Source: Polyangia bacterium
Lineage (GTDB): Bacteria; Myxococcota_A; Polyangia; Nannocystales; Nannocystaceae
DNA length: 64,000 nt
NCBI GenBank assembly: GCA_030424595.1
Contig: JAUHWG010000006.1
Coordinates: forward strand, 186,001-250,000
Reading direction: 5' to 3'
The translations under genes were made by a program, and so were the position numbers. Of the stretch, positions 21,265-29,499 are shown piece by piece (the stretch's first letter is position 1; each line of letters starts with the position of its first letter). A model generated the notes under the pieces. The model was not told where the DNA came from and did not search any database. It was given only the letters and a program-made list of their open reading frames with translations.

Positions 21265-21899
21265 TCGCCTGCAGCGGGCTCAGCAAGAGGGTCGGCCGGA
21301 GCCGCGGGCTCAGCCGGAGCAGCGAACTCTGCGGGAGCGTCGGCGGGCTCAGCCGGCGTGTCGCCAGCGGCTAGGTCGGACTCTGCGCTCGGAGCGGCCT
21401 CGGCACCGGCCTCGTCCTGTGCACCGGCCTCGCTCGGGTCGATCGGTGCCCCGGAGGCGTCCGTCGGCAGATCGCTCTCGGTCGGAGTCGGCTCGGACTC
21501 GACGACAGGGGGGGGCGCCTCTGCCGGGACAGAGTTCGCCTCGGGGAGGCTCATCGGGTTCGGACCGATGCGCTCGTAGTTGATCTCGGCGCCGTCATCG
21601 ACGGCCTCGACCTGCTCGGTGTCCTCGCCGCCCTCGCGGAGGCGCGATGAGCCGCTGTGAGCGCTGGCGTAGGCCAGGAAGACCACACAGAGCATGAACG
21701 CCGCGGCGAAGCCCTTGGTGAGGCTCTCCATGAACCCAGAGGCACCGCCGCCGCCGAATACGCTCTGGCTCGCTCCGCCGCCGAGCGCTGTCCCCATCCC
21801 GCCCTTGCCGGCCTGGAGGAGGATGATCAGCACCATGATGACGGCGATCGGCACGTAGATGTACGTGACGATGGTTTCGAAGATCGCTAGGAGTTCCAT
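21261..21899 (-). CDS. secG: Preprotein translocase subunit SecG with long acidic tail
   Basis: 212 residues, about twice the usual SecG length. The first 85 residues are a normal SecG: two membrane helices (VPIAVIMVLIILLQ and AAFMLCVVFLAYASA) joined by the GKGGMGTALGGGASQSVFG loop. The remaining ~125 residues are low-complexity Ala/Pro/Glu/Asp-rich sequence (for example PAEPADAPAEFAAPAEPAAP), probably disordered. SecG associates with SecYE and aids SecA-driven export. It lies between tpiA and dapF, a common neighbourhood. Confidence 0.95.
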   Translation of the reverse strand: MELLAIFETIVTYIYVPIAVIMVLIILLQAGKGGMGTALGGGASQSVFGGGGASGFMESLTKGFAAAFMLCVVFLAYASAHSGSSRLREGGEDTEQVEAVDDGAEINYERIGPNPMSLPEANSVPAEAPPPVVESEPTPTESDLPTDASGAPIDPSEAGAQDEAGAEAAPSAESDLAAGDTPAEPADAPAEFAAPAEPAAPADPLAEPAAGE

Positions 21900-21901
21900 G
21901 G

Positions 21902-22705
21902 CTACTCGGTCGCTGCGCTCTGGATAATGCTGAGGAAGGATTCGGCGCGGAGGGAAGCGCCGCCGACGAGGAATCCGTCGATGTCGCCTGCCGCGATCAG
22001 TTCGCCAGCGTTGCCGGGCTTGACACTACCACCGTAGAGGATCGATCTGTCAGCGCCTGGCCGCGAGTAATGCTCCTCCATCCAGCCGCGGATCCGGCGG
22101 TGCATCGCCGCTGCGTCGGCCGGGGTCGCGGCGACCCCCGTGCCGATCGCCCAGACCGGCTCGTAGGCGAGGAGGAGGCGGTCCGTGAAGTGCTCAGGCG
22201 TAAGGTGCGAGAGTGCAGCCGAAAGCTGCGAGATCACATGGGATTCGTGATCGCCTGCCTGCCGGACTTCGAGGGGCTCACCGACACAGAGGATGACCCG
22301 GAGGCCGGCATCCAGGGCGCCGCGAACCTTGCTGGCGATCAGCCCGTCATCCTCGCTGTAGTGTTTGCGACGCTCGGAGTGACCGATGATCGCGCCACCT
22401 GCGCCTGCATCCAGGAGCATCGCAGGACCAACCTCACCGGTGAAGGCACCGCTCTCCTGGGCGGCGACGTTCTGGGCGAATAGCCACAGGGGCCCTGCGG
22501 GGCGGGTCCAGGGGCGGGTGCTCTCGAGGGCGACGAAGGTCGGAGCGATGCCGATCCGGACCGAGTCGTCGCGGTCGATGAGCTCCGGCGAGAGGCCGGC
22601 GATGAGCTCACGGCCCAGGGTGTCAGCCTCGGCCCGGAGCAGGTGCTGCTTCCAGTTGCCGACGACCCAGCGCTGGCGCGTCGTGGTTTTGTCGTTTGAT
22701 TCCAT
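21902..22705 (-). CDS. tpiA: Triosephosphate isomerase
   Basis: 267 residues; glycolytic interconversion of dihydroxyacetone phosphate and glyceraldehyde 3-phosphate. The catalytic Asn/Lys are in VVGNWKQHLL, His in AIIGHSERRKHY and Glu in LAYEPVWAIGTGVAATP; the phosphate site is YGGSVKPGNAGEL. The usual NWKMN is NWKQH here. It sits 19 nt after pgk and 2 nt before secG. Confidence 0.98.
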   Translation of the reverse strand: MESNDKTTTRQRWVVGNWKQHLLRAEADTLGRELIAGLSPELIDRDDSVRIGIAPTFVALESTRPWTRPAGPLWLFAQNVAAQESGAFTGEVGPAMLLDAGAGGAIIGHSERRKHYSEDDGLIASKVRGALDAGLRVILCVGEPLEVRQAGDHESHVISQLSAALSHLTPEHFTDRLLLAYEPVWAIGTGVAATPADAAAMHRRIRGWMEEHYSRPGADRSILYGGSVKPGNAGELIAAGDIDGFLVGGASLRAESFLSIIQSAATE

Positions 22706-22724
22706 GAGCTTTGGTGCTCCTATC

Positions 22725-23930
22725 TCATGTCTGGAGGAGGGCCTTGATGCCGGGCAGAGCCTTGCCCTCGATGAGCTCGAGCGAGGCGCCTCCGCCGGTG
22801 GAGATGTGGTCGACCTGGTCGGCCATCCCCGAGGCCTGGAGGGCTGCGACGCTGTCGCCGCCGCCGACCACGGTGTAGCCGCTGCATCTGGCGACGGCCT
22901 CCGCGACCGCCAGGGTCCCGCCGGCGAAGACGGGGTTCTCGAAGAGCCCCATCGGTCCGTTCCAGAAGACGAGCGCTGCGCCCGCGATCGTCTCGGCGAA
23001 GTTCCTCGCGGAGACCGGGCCGATGTCGAGGGCCATCGCCGAGGTCGGGAGCTGGGCCTCGAAGGCGGGTACGACGGACGACTCGGTGGCGTCGAGCCCC
23101 TCGCCGATCCGGAGATCGCTCGGCAGGACCAGGCGTACGCGGCGGGCCTCCGCCTTGGTGGCGACGCTGCGGCAGTCGCTGAATCGATCGGTCTCGAGGA
23201 GCGAGCGGCCGAGCTCGGAGCCGGTCGAGGCGAGGAAGGTGTTGGCCATCGCCCCGCCGATGATCAGGGCGTCGCCGGGGCGCAGCCGATCGAGGACCGC
23301 GAGGAGCACCGGCAGCTTGTCGGAGACCTTGGCCCCGCCGACGATCGCGACGAAGGGATGCTCGGCGGCGGCGATCACCCGGGCGAGGGCGTCGATCTCG
23401 CGCGCTAGGAGCTCCCCCGCGGCGTGCTCGCGGACGAGCCCTGGGATCCCGACGATCGACGCGTGAGCCCGATGGGAGGCGCCGAAGGCATCGTTGACGT
23501 AGGCGTCGCAGAGGCTGGCGAGCGCCTGGGCGAAGGCTGGATCGTTGCTGGTCTCACCGGGGTGGAAGCGGAGGTTCTCGAGGAGAACGATCTGCCCCGC
23601 GCGGTTGTCGAGCACGAGCTTGGTGACGCCGTCACCGACGACCTCGTCGGGGAGGCGAACCTCGCACTCGAGCAGCTCCGCGAGCCGAACCGCGACCGGC
23701 TCTAGCGAGTACTTGGGGTCGAAGGTGCCCTTTGGCCGGCCGAGGTGGGAGGCCAACACCAGGCGGGCGCCCTGCGAGCGGAGGGCTGAGATGGTCGGGA
23801 GGGCCGCGCGGATCCGGGTGTCGTCCCGGATCGTGCCGTCGTCGTTCAAGGGGACGTTGAAGTCGACCCGAACAAAGACGCGACGGTTGTTGACGTCGAG
23901 GTCACCGATGCGCGGGAGCCGAGGAGCCAT
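22725..23930 (-). CDS. pgk: Phosphoglycerate kinase
   Basis: 401 residues from ATG 23930 ([20 protein letters not shown]). An in-frame codon at 23942 would add four residues. Motifs are [70 protein letters not shown] and [11 protein letters not shown]. It makes ATP from 1,3-bisphosphoglycerate. It is the first gene of the pgk-tpiA-secG-dapF group. Confidence 0.98.
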   Translation of the reverse strand: MAPRLPRIGDLDVNNRRVFVRVDFNVPLNDDGTIRDDTRIRAALPTISALRSQGARLVLASHLGRPKGTFDPKYSLEPVAVRLAELLECEVRLPDEVVGDGVTKLVLDNRAGQIVLLENLRFHPGETSNDPAFAQALASLCDAYVNDAFGASHRAHASIVGIPGLVREHAAGELLAREIDALARVIAAAEHPFVAIVGGAKVSDKLPVLLAVLDRLRPGDALIIGGAMANTFLASTGSELGRSLLETDRFSDCRSVATKAEARRVRLVLPSDLRIGEGLDATESSVVPAFEAQLPTSAMALDIGPVSARNFAETIAGAALVFWNGPMGLFENPVFAGGTLAVAEAVARCSGYTVVGGGDSVAALQASGMADQVDHISTGGGASLELIEGKALPGIKALLQT

Positions 23931-23994
23931 AGCGGTGACCAATACCGGCGCCTGCGCGGCAAGTCCACCGGCGAAAGTGTGAGCTTCGGCTCGC

Positions 23995-24189
23995 CTATTC
24001 GGCCGCTGCGAGGGCCGGCTCTTCGCCGCTCGATCGCAGGTCGTTGCTCACAAGGTCGAGGAGCTCGGAGGAGAGGCCGATGATCTGCTCGGTCGAGTAG
24101 CCCTGGTCGCGCATCTGGCGAAAGAGCGATCGTGCGAGGATCGTGAGGGCTCTGGGCTTGGCGTGGGTCTCGTGTCGGAGTTGTTGCAT
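23995..24189 (-). CDS. Small conserved-looking protein
   Basis: 64 residues from the ATG at 24189 ([20 protein letters not shown]); an in-frame GTG at 24210 would add seven. It looks mainly alpha-helical: [20 protein letters not shown] then [14 protein letters not shown]. The composition is that of a genuine soluble small protein rather than a shadow frame. No family motif is certain. The 225-bp leader is less GC-rich than its surroundings and carries two 16-bp palindromes, suggesting regulated expression. It lies 64 nt upstream of pgk on the same strand. Confidence 0.6.
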   Translation of the reverse strand: MQQLRHETHAKPRALTILARSLFRQMRDQGYSTEQIIGLSSELLDLVSNDLRSSGEEPALAAAE

Positions 24190-24311
24190 TGCAGCCGTCC
24201 GCTTCCGCACCCGTTTTCAAAGCAAGTCGCGAACCGTTTCTGCGCGATCTTGTCTTCTCGTTAGATTGCGAGCTCTTAGGTGATGCGACACGGGGCCGCT
24301 TGGGGCCTACT

Positions 24312-24362
24312 GTGCACTGCAGTGCACGGAAAATGGCACTAGCGGTGTGCAGCGCGGTGCAC
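24312..24362. promoter_or_regulatory. Pair of 16-bp palindromes, candidate operator
   Basis: The perfect palindrome GTGCACTGCAGTGCAC (24312-24327) is followed 35 bp later (start to start) by GTGCAGCGCGGTGCAC (24347-24362), which keeps both GTGCA/TGCAC arms with one mismatch. The sites lie downstream of the PilZ-like gene and about 120-175 bp upstream of the small gene starting at 24189. Two matching dyads at this spacing resemble a binding site for a dimeric regulator; the regulator is unknown. Confidence 0.55.
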
Positions 24363-24436
24363 CATGTGAATCGGGGAAGCGGCGGGATGGCCGCGAGTGG
24401 GGGCAGATACGCCCCAGTGTGGGCGTCGTTGGGCCC

Positions 24437-24811
24437 CTACCCGGCGGCGCCCTCGGCCCGGTTTGGGTTGAGGGCGATCTCCCCGGCGATGAAGCGGAGG
24501 AGGATGTCGAGTCGCTGCCAACGTTCGACCGGCATCTGCCCAAAGGCGACGCCGATCTGAAAGTGTCCCTCGGTCCGCGTCGACCAGAGCACCTGGGCCG
24601 GCAAGGTGAGCGTGTCGCTCTCGGCCCACTCGAGGATCAGCCGGAGGTGGATGTTGGCGTCGCTGCCCGGCGAGACCGGGATCTCGGTCAGGATGCAGAC
24701 ACCCGTGGTGCTGATCTCCTTGGCGAGGCCGGCGACCGCGGGTCGGCCGGGGACTTCGATCGTTGCCTCGAGGTCACAGGCGAAACGAGGGTTCAGCGGT
24801 GGGGCGGCCAC
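24437..24811 (-). CDS. PilZ-like domain protein
   Basis: 124 residues forming one beta-rich domain that matches the PilZ outline: an N-terminal PRFACDLEATIEV strand, KEISTTGVCILTEI in the place of the (D/N)xSxxG motif, HLRLILEW, PAQVLWSTRTEGHFQIGVAFGQM and a C-terminal helix. The RxxxR c-di-GMP-binding motif is not intact (only one Arg near it), so nucleotide binding is doubtful. Typical myxobacterial single-domain PilZ length. Confidence 0.75.
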   Translation of the reverse strand: MAAPPLNPRFACDLEATIEVPGRPAVAGLAKEISTTGVCILTEIPVSPGSDANIHLRLILEWAESDTLTLPAQVLWSTRTEGHFQIGVAFGQMPVERWQRLDILLRFIAGEIALNPNRAEGAAG

Positions 24812-24885
24812 GGTCGCCTAGCGTACCAGAGCTGCCGGCGGCAAACGAGGGTCTGCGAGCACGCTGCGGCCGGTGCTCGACCCTC

Positions 24886-25578
24886 CTAGGCTCCGCCCGT
24901 GTGGACCCGAAGCCCGCTGAGACCGAAGAGAACAGCCTCGATCTCGCGGATCCGGAGCTCCTGGGCGAGCGCGCCCTGCGGCCCGAGGGTGGCCCGGTCG
25001 AGGAGGAGCTGGATCCGCTCGAAGTAGAGCTGGGTCACGCGGACGAGCACCTGCTCCCGCGCCATCGCCATATCGACCGCTGCCCGAGCCGCGCGCAGCT
25101 CGTTGGGGTCGAAGATCAAGCGGTCGAGCTCCCAGCCGACGCGAAAGCGGATGATCTGCCCGGCGCCGGAGTCCTGTGACAGGGCGTCGGCGTCGCCGGC
25201 CTCTTGGTCGAGCTGCCACGCCTGGTCGCGGCGGATGTCGAGCTCTCCGCGGAGGCTTGGGAGCGCCGCGGCTGCGCGGGCGCGGACGAGCCAGCGCCGA
25301 CTCGTCCGCGGGTCGACGGTCGCTCGCCTGAGGGCCGCGTCTTGGAGATCTTCGACGGTCGGGGTCGTCGCGTCGAGGAGAGCCTCAGGCGTCAAGGAGG
25401 GCGATGCGCCGGTCGCCGAGGAGGGCTCGGGTTGCGCGTCTGCGGAGTCGTGGGTCCGCTGGAGGGGGCTGCCTGGAGCTGAAGGCGAGCTGGTCGGCGA
25501 GGGCGGAGGTGGAGGTGGCGGAGGCTGGCTCGGCGCCCCGGCGAGGGCGACGAAGAGGCAGAGGCCGAGTGTGCTCAT
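24886..25578 (-). CDS. Exported protein of unknown function
   Basis: 230 residues from the ATG at 25578. The signal peptide (MSTLGLCLFVALAGAPS) is followed by a Pro/Ser-rich linker with a run of prolines and then a helical domain (TSRRWLVRARAAAALPSLRG, ELRAARAAVDMAMAREQVLV, RVTQLYFERIQLLLDR). The latter half has the look of a periplasmic coiled coil, faintly like TolC-type helices, but I cannot assign a family. The ATG overlaps the stop of the upstream gene (ATGA), so the two proteins are probably made together. Confidence 0.7.
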   Translation of the reverse strand: MSTLGLCLFVALAGAPSQPPPPPPPPSPTSSPSAPGSPLQRTHDSADAQPEPSSATGASPSLTPEALLDATTPTVEDLQDAALRRATVDPRTSRRWLVRARAAAALPSLRGELDIRRDQAWQLDQEAGDADALSQDSGAGQIIRFRVGWELDRLIFDPNELRAARAAVDMAMAREQVLVRVTQLYFERIQLLLDRATLGPQGALAQELRIREIEAVLFGLSGLRVHTGGA

Positions 25579-26345
25579 CGGACCTCTCCCCAAGCCTGGC
25601 ATTGTCCGCGCCGGAGGGCGGCGCGCTCGTGCTCGCCGAGGGGTCCGCGGCTGCGCGGTGCGGGCAAGCTGCGGCCGCGGTCGTCCGCCGCGCGACGCCA
25701 TCGGCGAAGCGCTTGCCTGTCGGTGTAGGCGCGTCGGCGGTCGAGGCCAAAGCTCAGCGAGAGCATCGCTCCGCCGTCGAGCTGGGCTCGCCCTTCCTCA
25801 CCAGCGAGCGTCGAGCGCCGGCGGAGCACGGTCTCCACGCCGAGGCTCGCCCGCAGACCGGTCGGTCGACGGCGGGTGTGGGGCCTCCGCGGGCACTCAG
25901 GGGCGGCGATGCAGGGGGCGTGCTGCCAGCCCCAGCGGCCGTCGATGGACGTCGGCAGCCAGCCGATCTCGGAACAGCTCGCGGGGAGCAGCGGCGCGAG
26001 CTCGGCCTCCTCCGGCGCGTCCGCTTGCAGCGTCGCGATCCCGTCGCGGCCGACGATCCAGGTGCCTCGTCGAGGCGCGTGGATCCAGAGGCTGTCGGGG
26101 TCGCGGAAGCCGACGCGAAGATCCCCGCCCGGATCGAGCGCCGCGTCGCGGGCCAGCTCCAGCGGCAGTCGATCCCAGCACTCGCGATCCCTCGGCGGCG
26201 AGTCGGTGAGGGGCCCGTCCCAGCACACCCAGAGCTGTCCGTCGCGGGCGGCGACCCACGCTTGGGGGGCCGCGAGCCCGCCGTGGTGGAGGGGCAGGGG
26301 AGGGGAGGCCGCGGAGAGCGAGAGAGCGAGGGCGATCGGCAACAT
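25575..26345 (-). CDS. Exported protein of unknown function
   Basis: 256 residues from ATG 26345. The signal peptide MLPIALALSLSAASPPLPLH is followed by a Trp-rich segment (LWVCWDGPL, RGTWIVGRDGIATLQ, GWLPTSIDGRWGWQHAPC) with several cysteines, then an Arg-rich strand-like region (LRASLGVETVLRRRSTLAG, AMLSLSFGLDRRRAY) that could be a short beta-barrel end. No family recognised. It overlaps the downstream exported-protein gene by ATGA and is divergent from the metallo-beta-lactamase-fold gene. Confidence 0.7.
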   Translation of the reverse strand: MLPIALALSLSAASPPLPLHHGGLAAPQAWVAARDGQLWVCWDGPLTDSPPRDRECWDRLPLELARDAALDPGGDLRVGFRDPDSLWIHAPRRGTWIVGRDGIATLQADAPEEAELAPLLPASCSEIGWLPTSIDGRWGWQHAPCIAAPECPRRPHTRRRPTGLRASLGVETVLRRRSTLAGEEGRAQLDGGAMLSLSFGLDRRRAYTDRQALRRWRRAADDRGRSLPAPRSRGPLGEHERAALRRGQCQAWGEVR

Positions 26346-26429
26346 GGAGGTCTCGCTCGTCCGACGAGCGGATCTGTTGCAGGGCTTTTTCGCCAGCAAC
26401 ACCGGAGGGCGCTGGTCGAACCGCCGGGC

Positions 26430-27341
26430 ATGACGAGACGAGGTCACGGGAAGGGCGTCAAAGGGTGGAAGATCTGGGCCCTGGCGATCGCTGGCGGGAT
26501 CCTGGGGGGCGGATCACCCCGGGCTGCGGACGGGCGTCCGCAGGCGCTCCACTTTGTCGACGTGGGCCAGGGGGCCGCGCTCGTCGCCGTCGGTCGCGAC
26601 AGCGCTGTCGTGATCGACTCTGGACCCTCGGGGGCCGCCGAGGCGCTCCTCCAGGGGTTGGAGGAGCACAGGATCCAGCGGGTCGATCTCTGGATCCACA
26701 CCCACTTCGACGCCGATCACCTCGGCGGGATCGTCCGCGCAGCGGCGGGCCTGGACGGAGTCGTCGGCACCGACGATGACCTCGAGATCCTCGAACTCTG
26801 GGACCGCGGGAACGACGCGCCCCCGAGCACCGCGGTGATGGGGGCCTATCTCGATCGTTTTGGAGAGCTCCGCCGTCGTCCGGAGGTCGGCGAGCGGTGG
26901 CGCAGCGGCGGGATCGCGGTCGAGATCCTCCACAGCGGCTCGGCGGCGCACGAGAACGGTCGAGGGCTCGCCCTACGCCTCGAGGTGGGATCTGCGTCGG
27001 TGCTCGTGCTCGGCGATCTTCCCGCGGCGGAGGGGGTGCTCGCCGCCGAGCGCGCGGGTCCCGTGGATGTGCTCTGGGCCAGCCACCATGGCGCCGCCAA
27101 CGGCTTCGCTCCAGCCCTCCTTGAGCACGGGGATCCGAGCGCTGTTGTGATCTCTGCGGGGCATCGCAACAGCTACTGCCACCCGGCGCCCGAGGTGCTG
27201 GCGTGGCTCCAGGATCGGACGGTGTGGGTGACTGGAGCGGCGGGGATAGGGGCCGACGGACGCTGCCCTGCGCTGGCGGGGAGCCTCGGGAGGGACCACC
27301 GCGTGCTCGGCGGCGAGCTAGTGCTCACTGTCGATCCTTGA
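26430..27341 (+). CDS. Exported metallo-beta-lactamase-fold protein, ComEC hydrolase-domain type
   Basis: 303 residues from ATG 26430. The hydrophobic leader WKIWALAIAGGILGGGSPRAA looks like a signal peptide. The fold motifs are HFVDVGQGAALVAV, VVIDSGPSG, the metal-binding HTHFDADHLGG, LVLGDLPAAEG and ASHHGAANGF, followed by VVISAGHRNSYCHP. These match the C-terminal hydrolase domain of ComEC, here free of the competence membrane domain. Nuclease or phosphodiesterase activity is possible from family knowledge; the substrate is not known. The open frame extends to 25404 but that part is antisense to the exported-protein genes. Confidence 0.85.
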   Translation: MTRRGHGKGVKGWKIWALAIAGGILGGGSPRAADGRPQALHFVDVGQGAALVAVGRDSAVVIDSGPSGAAEALLQGLEEHRIQRVDLWIHTHFDADHLGGIVRAAAGLDGVVGTDDDLEILELWDRGNDAPPSTAVMGAYLDRFGELRRRPEVGERWRSGGIAVEILHSGSAAHENGRGLALRLEVGSASVLVLGDLPAAEGVLAAERAGPVDVLWASHHGAANGFAPALLEHGDPSAVVISAGHRNSYCHPAPEVLAWLQDRTVWVTGAAGIGADGRCPALAGSLGRDHRVLGGELVLTVDP

Positions 27342-27369
27342 TGGCGCAACGCTGATACACTCCACGCCG

Positions 27370-27918
27370 GTGCGCGACCATCGTCACCCCATCTCGTTGG
27401 CGCTCCTCGGCGTCCTGGGCCTCGCGACCGCCTGTAGCGGGTGGCGCGGCTATGGCGACACGTATTACGCGAAGCCCACCCGGGGGAACAAAGTAGGGCA
27501 CGAGGCGACCTTCTCGTTTGCACTCCCCCCGTCAGGCTGGAAGCCGGCGAAGGAGAAGGGCGCCCAGGTGCTCTGGGTCCACGAGTCGATGCCGGCGCTG
27601 ATCCACCTGCGGGCCCAATGCGAGATGCACGGGGACTCCTCGCTGGAGTCCTTCACCGATCACCTGAGGATCGACTTTCGCGAGTGGAAGATCCTCTCGC
27701 AGGAGGAGACGACCGTCGCCGGCCGCGACGCGATGCACAGCGTCATCCTCGCGTCGATCGACGGCGGCGTTGAGACCCAGATGGAGCTGATCGTCCTCAA
27801 GAAGAACGGCTGCCTCTTCGATCTTCAATACATCGCCACGCCCGAGGACTTCGAGCGCGGCCGGGCGGCCTATCAGCAGGTCGTCGCTGACTTCACCTTC
27901 CCGATCCGCGGCGGCTGA
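27370..27918 (+). CDS. Lipoprotein at the head of the Mla-type operon
   Basis: 182 residues from GTG 27370. The signal ends at lipobox LATAC-S, so it is lipid-anchored. The mature part has one compact alpha/beta domain (ATFSFALPPSGWKPA, VLWVHESMPALIHLRAQC, RDAMHSVILASIDGG, YQQVVADFTFP). No enzyme motif is seen. It lies 3 nt upstream of the permease gene, which suggests a role in the same lipid-transport system. Confidence 0.82.
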   Translation: MRDHRHPISLALLGVLGLATACSGWRGYGDTYYAKPTRGNKVGHEATFSFALPPSGWKPAKEKGAQVLWVHESMPALIHLRAQCEMHGDSSLESFTDHLRIDFREWKILSQEETTVAGRDAMHSVILASIDGGVETQMELIVLKKNGCLFDLQYIATPEDFERGRAAYQQVVADFTFPIRGG

Positions 27919-27921
27919 GTC

Positions 27922-28722
27922 GTGTCGAACTTCACCGAGTCCGCCAAGAACGTCCTCGCCAGCGTCGGCGGGGTCCTGACCTCCGGCTTCGGCTGGGTGG
28001 GCGGGATCTGTCGCCTGCTCTGGGACGCGACGATCCGCGGGGCTCGACGGCCCTTCGGCATCCACGACATCTTCTATCATATGGTCTCGCTCGGGGTTCG
28101 TTCGCTGCCCCTGGCGACCGTCATGTCGCTCTTCGTCGGCATGGTGCTGACCTGGCAGTTCGGCGAGGCGCTGATCGGCTTCGGTGCGAAGAACGCGATC
28201 GGCTACGCGTCTTCGCTCGCGCTGGTCCGGGAGCTGGTCCCCGTCATCCTCGCGCTCACCGTCGGCGCGAAGATGGCGACCGGCATGACCGCCGAGCTCG
28301 GGTCCATGAAGGTCTCCGAGCAGATCGACGCGATCGCCTCGCTCGGCGCCGATCCGATCAAGAAGCTGATCTGGCCCCGCCTCGTCGCGGCGACCTGGTC
28401 GCTGCCCATCCTCGCTGTATGGGGCAACGTCCTCGCGCTCGCGAGCGGCGCTGTGATCGCTGACGTCGTCTTTGATGTCCCGGCGGACTACTTCTACGAG
28501 ACCTACGTCGACGAGCTGTGGCCCTCGGACTACCTCTCGGGGCTCGGCAAGTCGGTCGTCTTCGGCCTCCTCGTCGGCCTCATCGGCTGCTATCAGGGGC
28601 TGACGACCAAGTACGGGACCGAGGCCGTCGGTATCTCGACGACCAACACCGTCGTCGCGACCTCGGTGTCGATCCTGTCGATGGACTTCATCCTCACGAC
28701 GATCTTCCTCCCGGTCAGCTGA
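27922..28722 (+). CDS. mlaE: MlaE-type lipid ABC transporter permease
   Basis: 266 residues from a GTG start. MlaE/YrbE family: an N-terminal amphipathic region, then five to six membrane helices, with the hallmark LVRELVPVILALTVGAKMATGMTAELGSMKVSEQIDAIASLG and PRLVAATWSLPILAVW segments. It forms the inner-membrane part of the phospholipid transporter between inner and outer membranes. It sits between the lipoprotein and the ATPase of the same operon. Confidence 0.95.
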   Translation: MSNFTESAKNVLASVGGVLTSGFGWVGGICRLLWDATIRGARRPFGIHDIFYHMVSLGVRSLPLATVMSLFVGMVLTWQFGEALIGFGAKNAIGYASSLALVRELVPVILALTVGAKMATGMTAELGSMKVSEQIDAIASLGADPIKKLIWPRLVAATWSLPILAVWGNVLALASGAVIADVVFDVPADYFYETYVDELWPSDYLSGLGKSVVFGLLVGLIGCYQGLTTKYGTEAVGISTTNTVVATSVSILSMDFILTTIFLPVS

Positions 28723-28743
28723 GCCGGTCCCTCCACGTGATCC

Positions 28744-29499
28744 ATGGCCGCGGTCATCGAACTACAGGGTGTTGGGAAGTCCTTCGGCGACCATACGGTC
28801 TACCAGGACATGCACCTCGCGGTCGAAGAGGGCGAGACCCTGACCGTGATCGGCGGCAGTGGTCAGGGCAAGAGCGTCTGCATGAAGATGATGATCGGCC
28901 TCCTCTTCGCCGACGAGGGGGAGGTTCGGTTTCGCGGGGCTGAGGTCTCCGAGCTCGACCACGAGGGGCTCCGGGCGCTCCGCCAGAAGGTGGCGATGGT
29001 CTTCCAGGGCGGCGCGCTCTTTGACTCTATGAACATCCGCGACAACGTCGGCTACGCCCTGATCGAGCACACGTCGATGGCGGACGAGGCGATCACCGCG
29101 CGCGCCTGGGAGTGCCTCGACATGGTCGGGCTCGGCCAGGACCGTGGCCTCCTGGAGCGGATGCCGGTGAGCCTCAGCGGCGGGATGCGCAAGCGGGTCG
29201 CGATCGCCCGCTCGATCGCCCTGCAGCCCGAAATAATCCTCTATGATGAGCCGACGACGGGGCTCGACCCCAGCAACATCAGGCGAATCGGCTCGATGAT
29301 CTTGAAACTACAGAAGGAGCTCGGCGTGACGAGCGTTGTCGTGACCCACGACATGCCGACCGCGTTCCGCGTCTCCAATCGAATCGCCATGCTCTACGAG
29401 CGACACTTCCCCTTCGTCGACACGCCCGAGGGGTTCAAGCACACCGAGGTGCCCGAGGTCCGCAACTTCATCCAAGGGAGGGTCCGCGATGGCGCGTAA
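28744..29499 (+). CDS. mlaF: MlaF-type lipid ABC transporter ATPase
   Basis: 251 residues. Walker A is GGSGQGKSVCMKMM, the Q-loop is VFQGGALFDSMN, the signature is SLSGGMRKRVAIARS, Walker B is IILYDEPTTGLDP and the switch His is in VVTHDMPTAF. It energises the Mla-type transporter from the cytoplasm. Its 3' end overlaps the MCE gene by 11 nt. Confidence 0.96.
   Translation: MAAVIELQGVGKSFGDHTVYQDMHLAVEEGETLTVIGGSGQGKSVCMKMMIGLLFADEGEVRFRGAEVSELDHEGLRALRQKVAMVFQGGALFDSMNIRDNVGYALIEHTSMADEAITARAWECLDMVGLGQDRGLLERMPVSLSGGMRKRVAIARSIALQPEIILYDEPTTGLDPSNIRRIGSMILKLQKELGVTSVVVTHDMPTAFRVSNRIAMLYERHFPFVDTPEGFKHTEVPEVRNFIQGRVRDGA

Noticed and set aside
25404..26429. An N-terminal extension of the metallo-beta-lactamase-fold protein
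   Set aside because: It is antisense to two exported-protein genes and has no family similarity, while the leader from 26430 is a plausible signal peptide.
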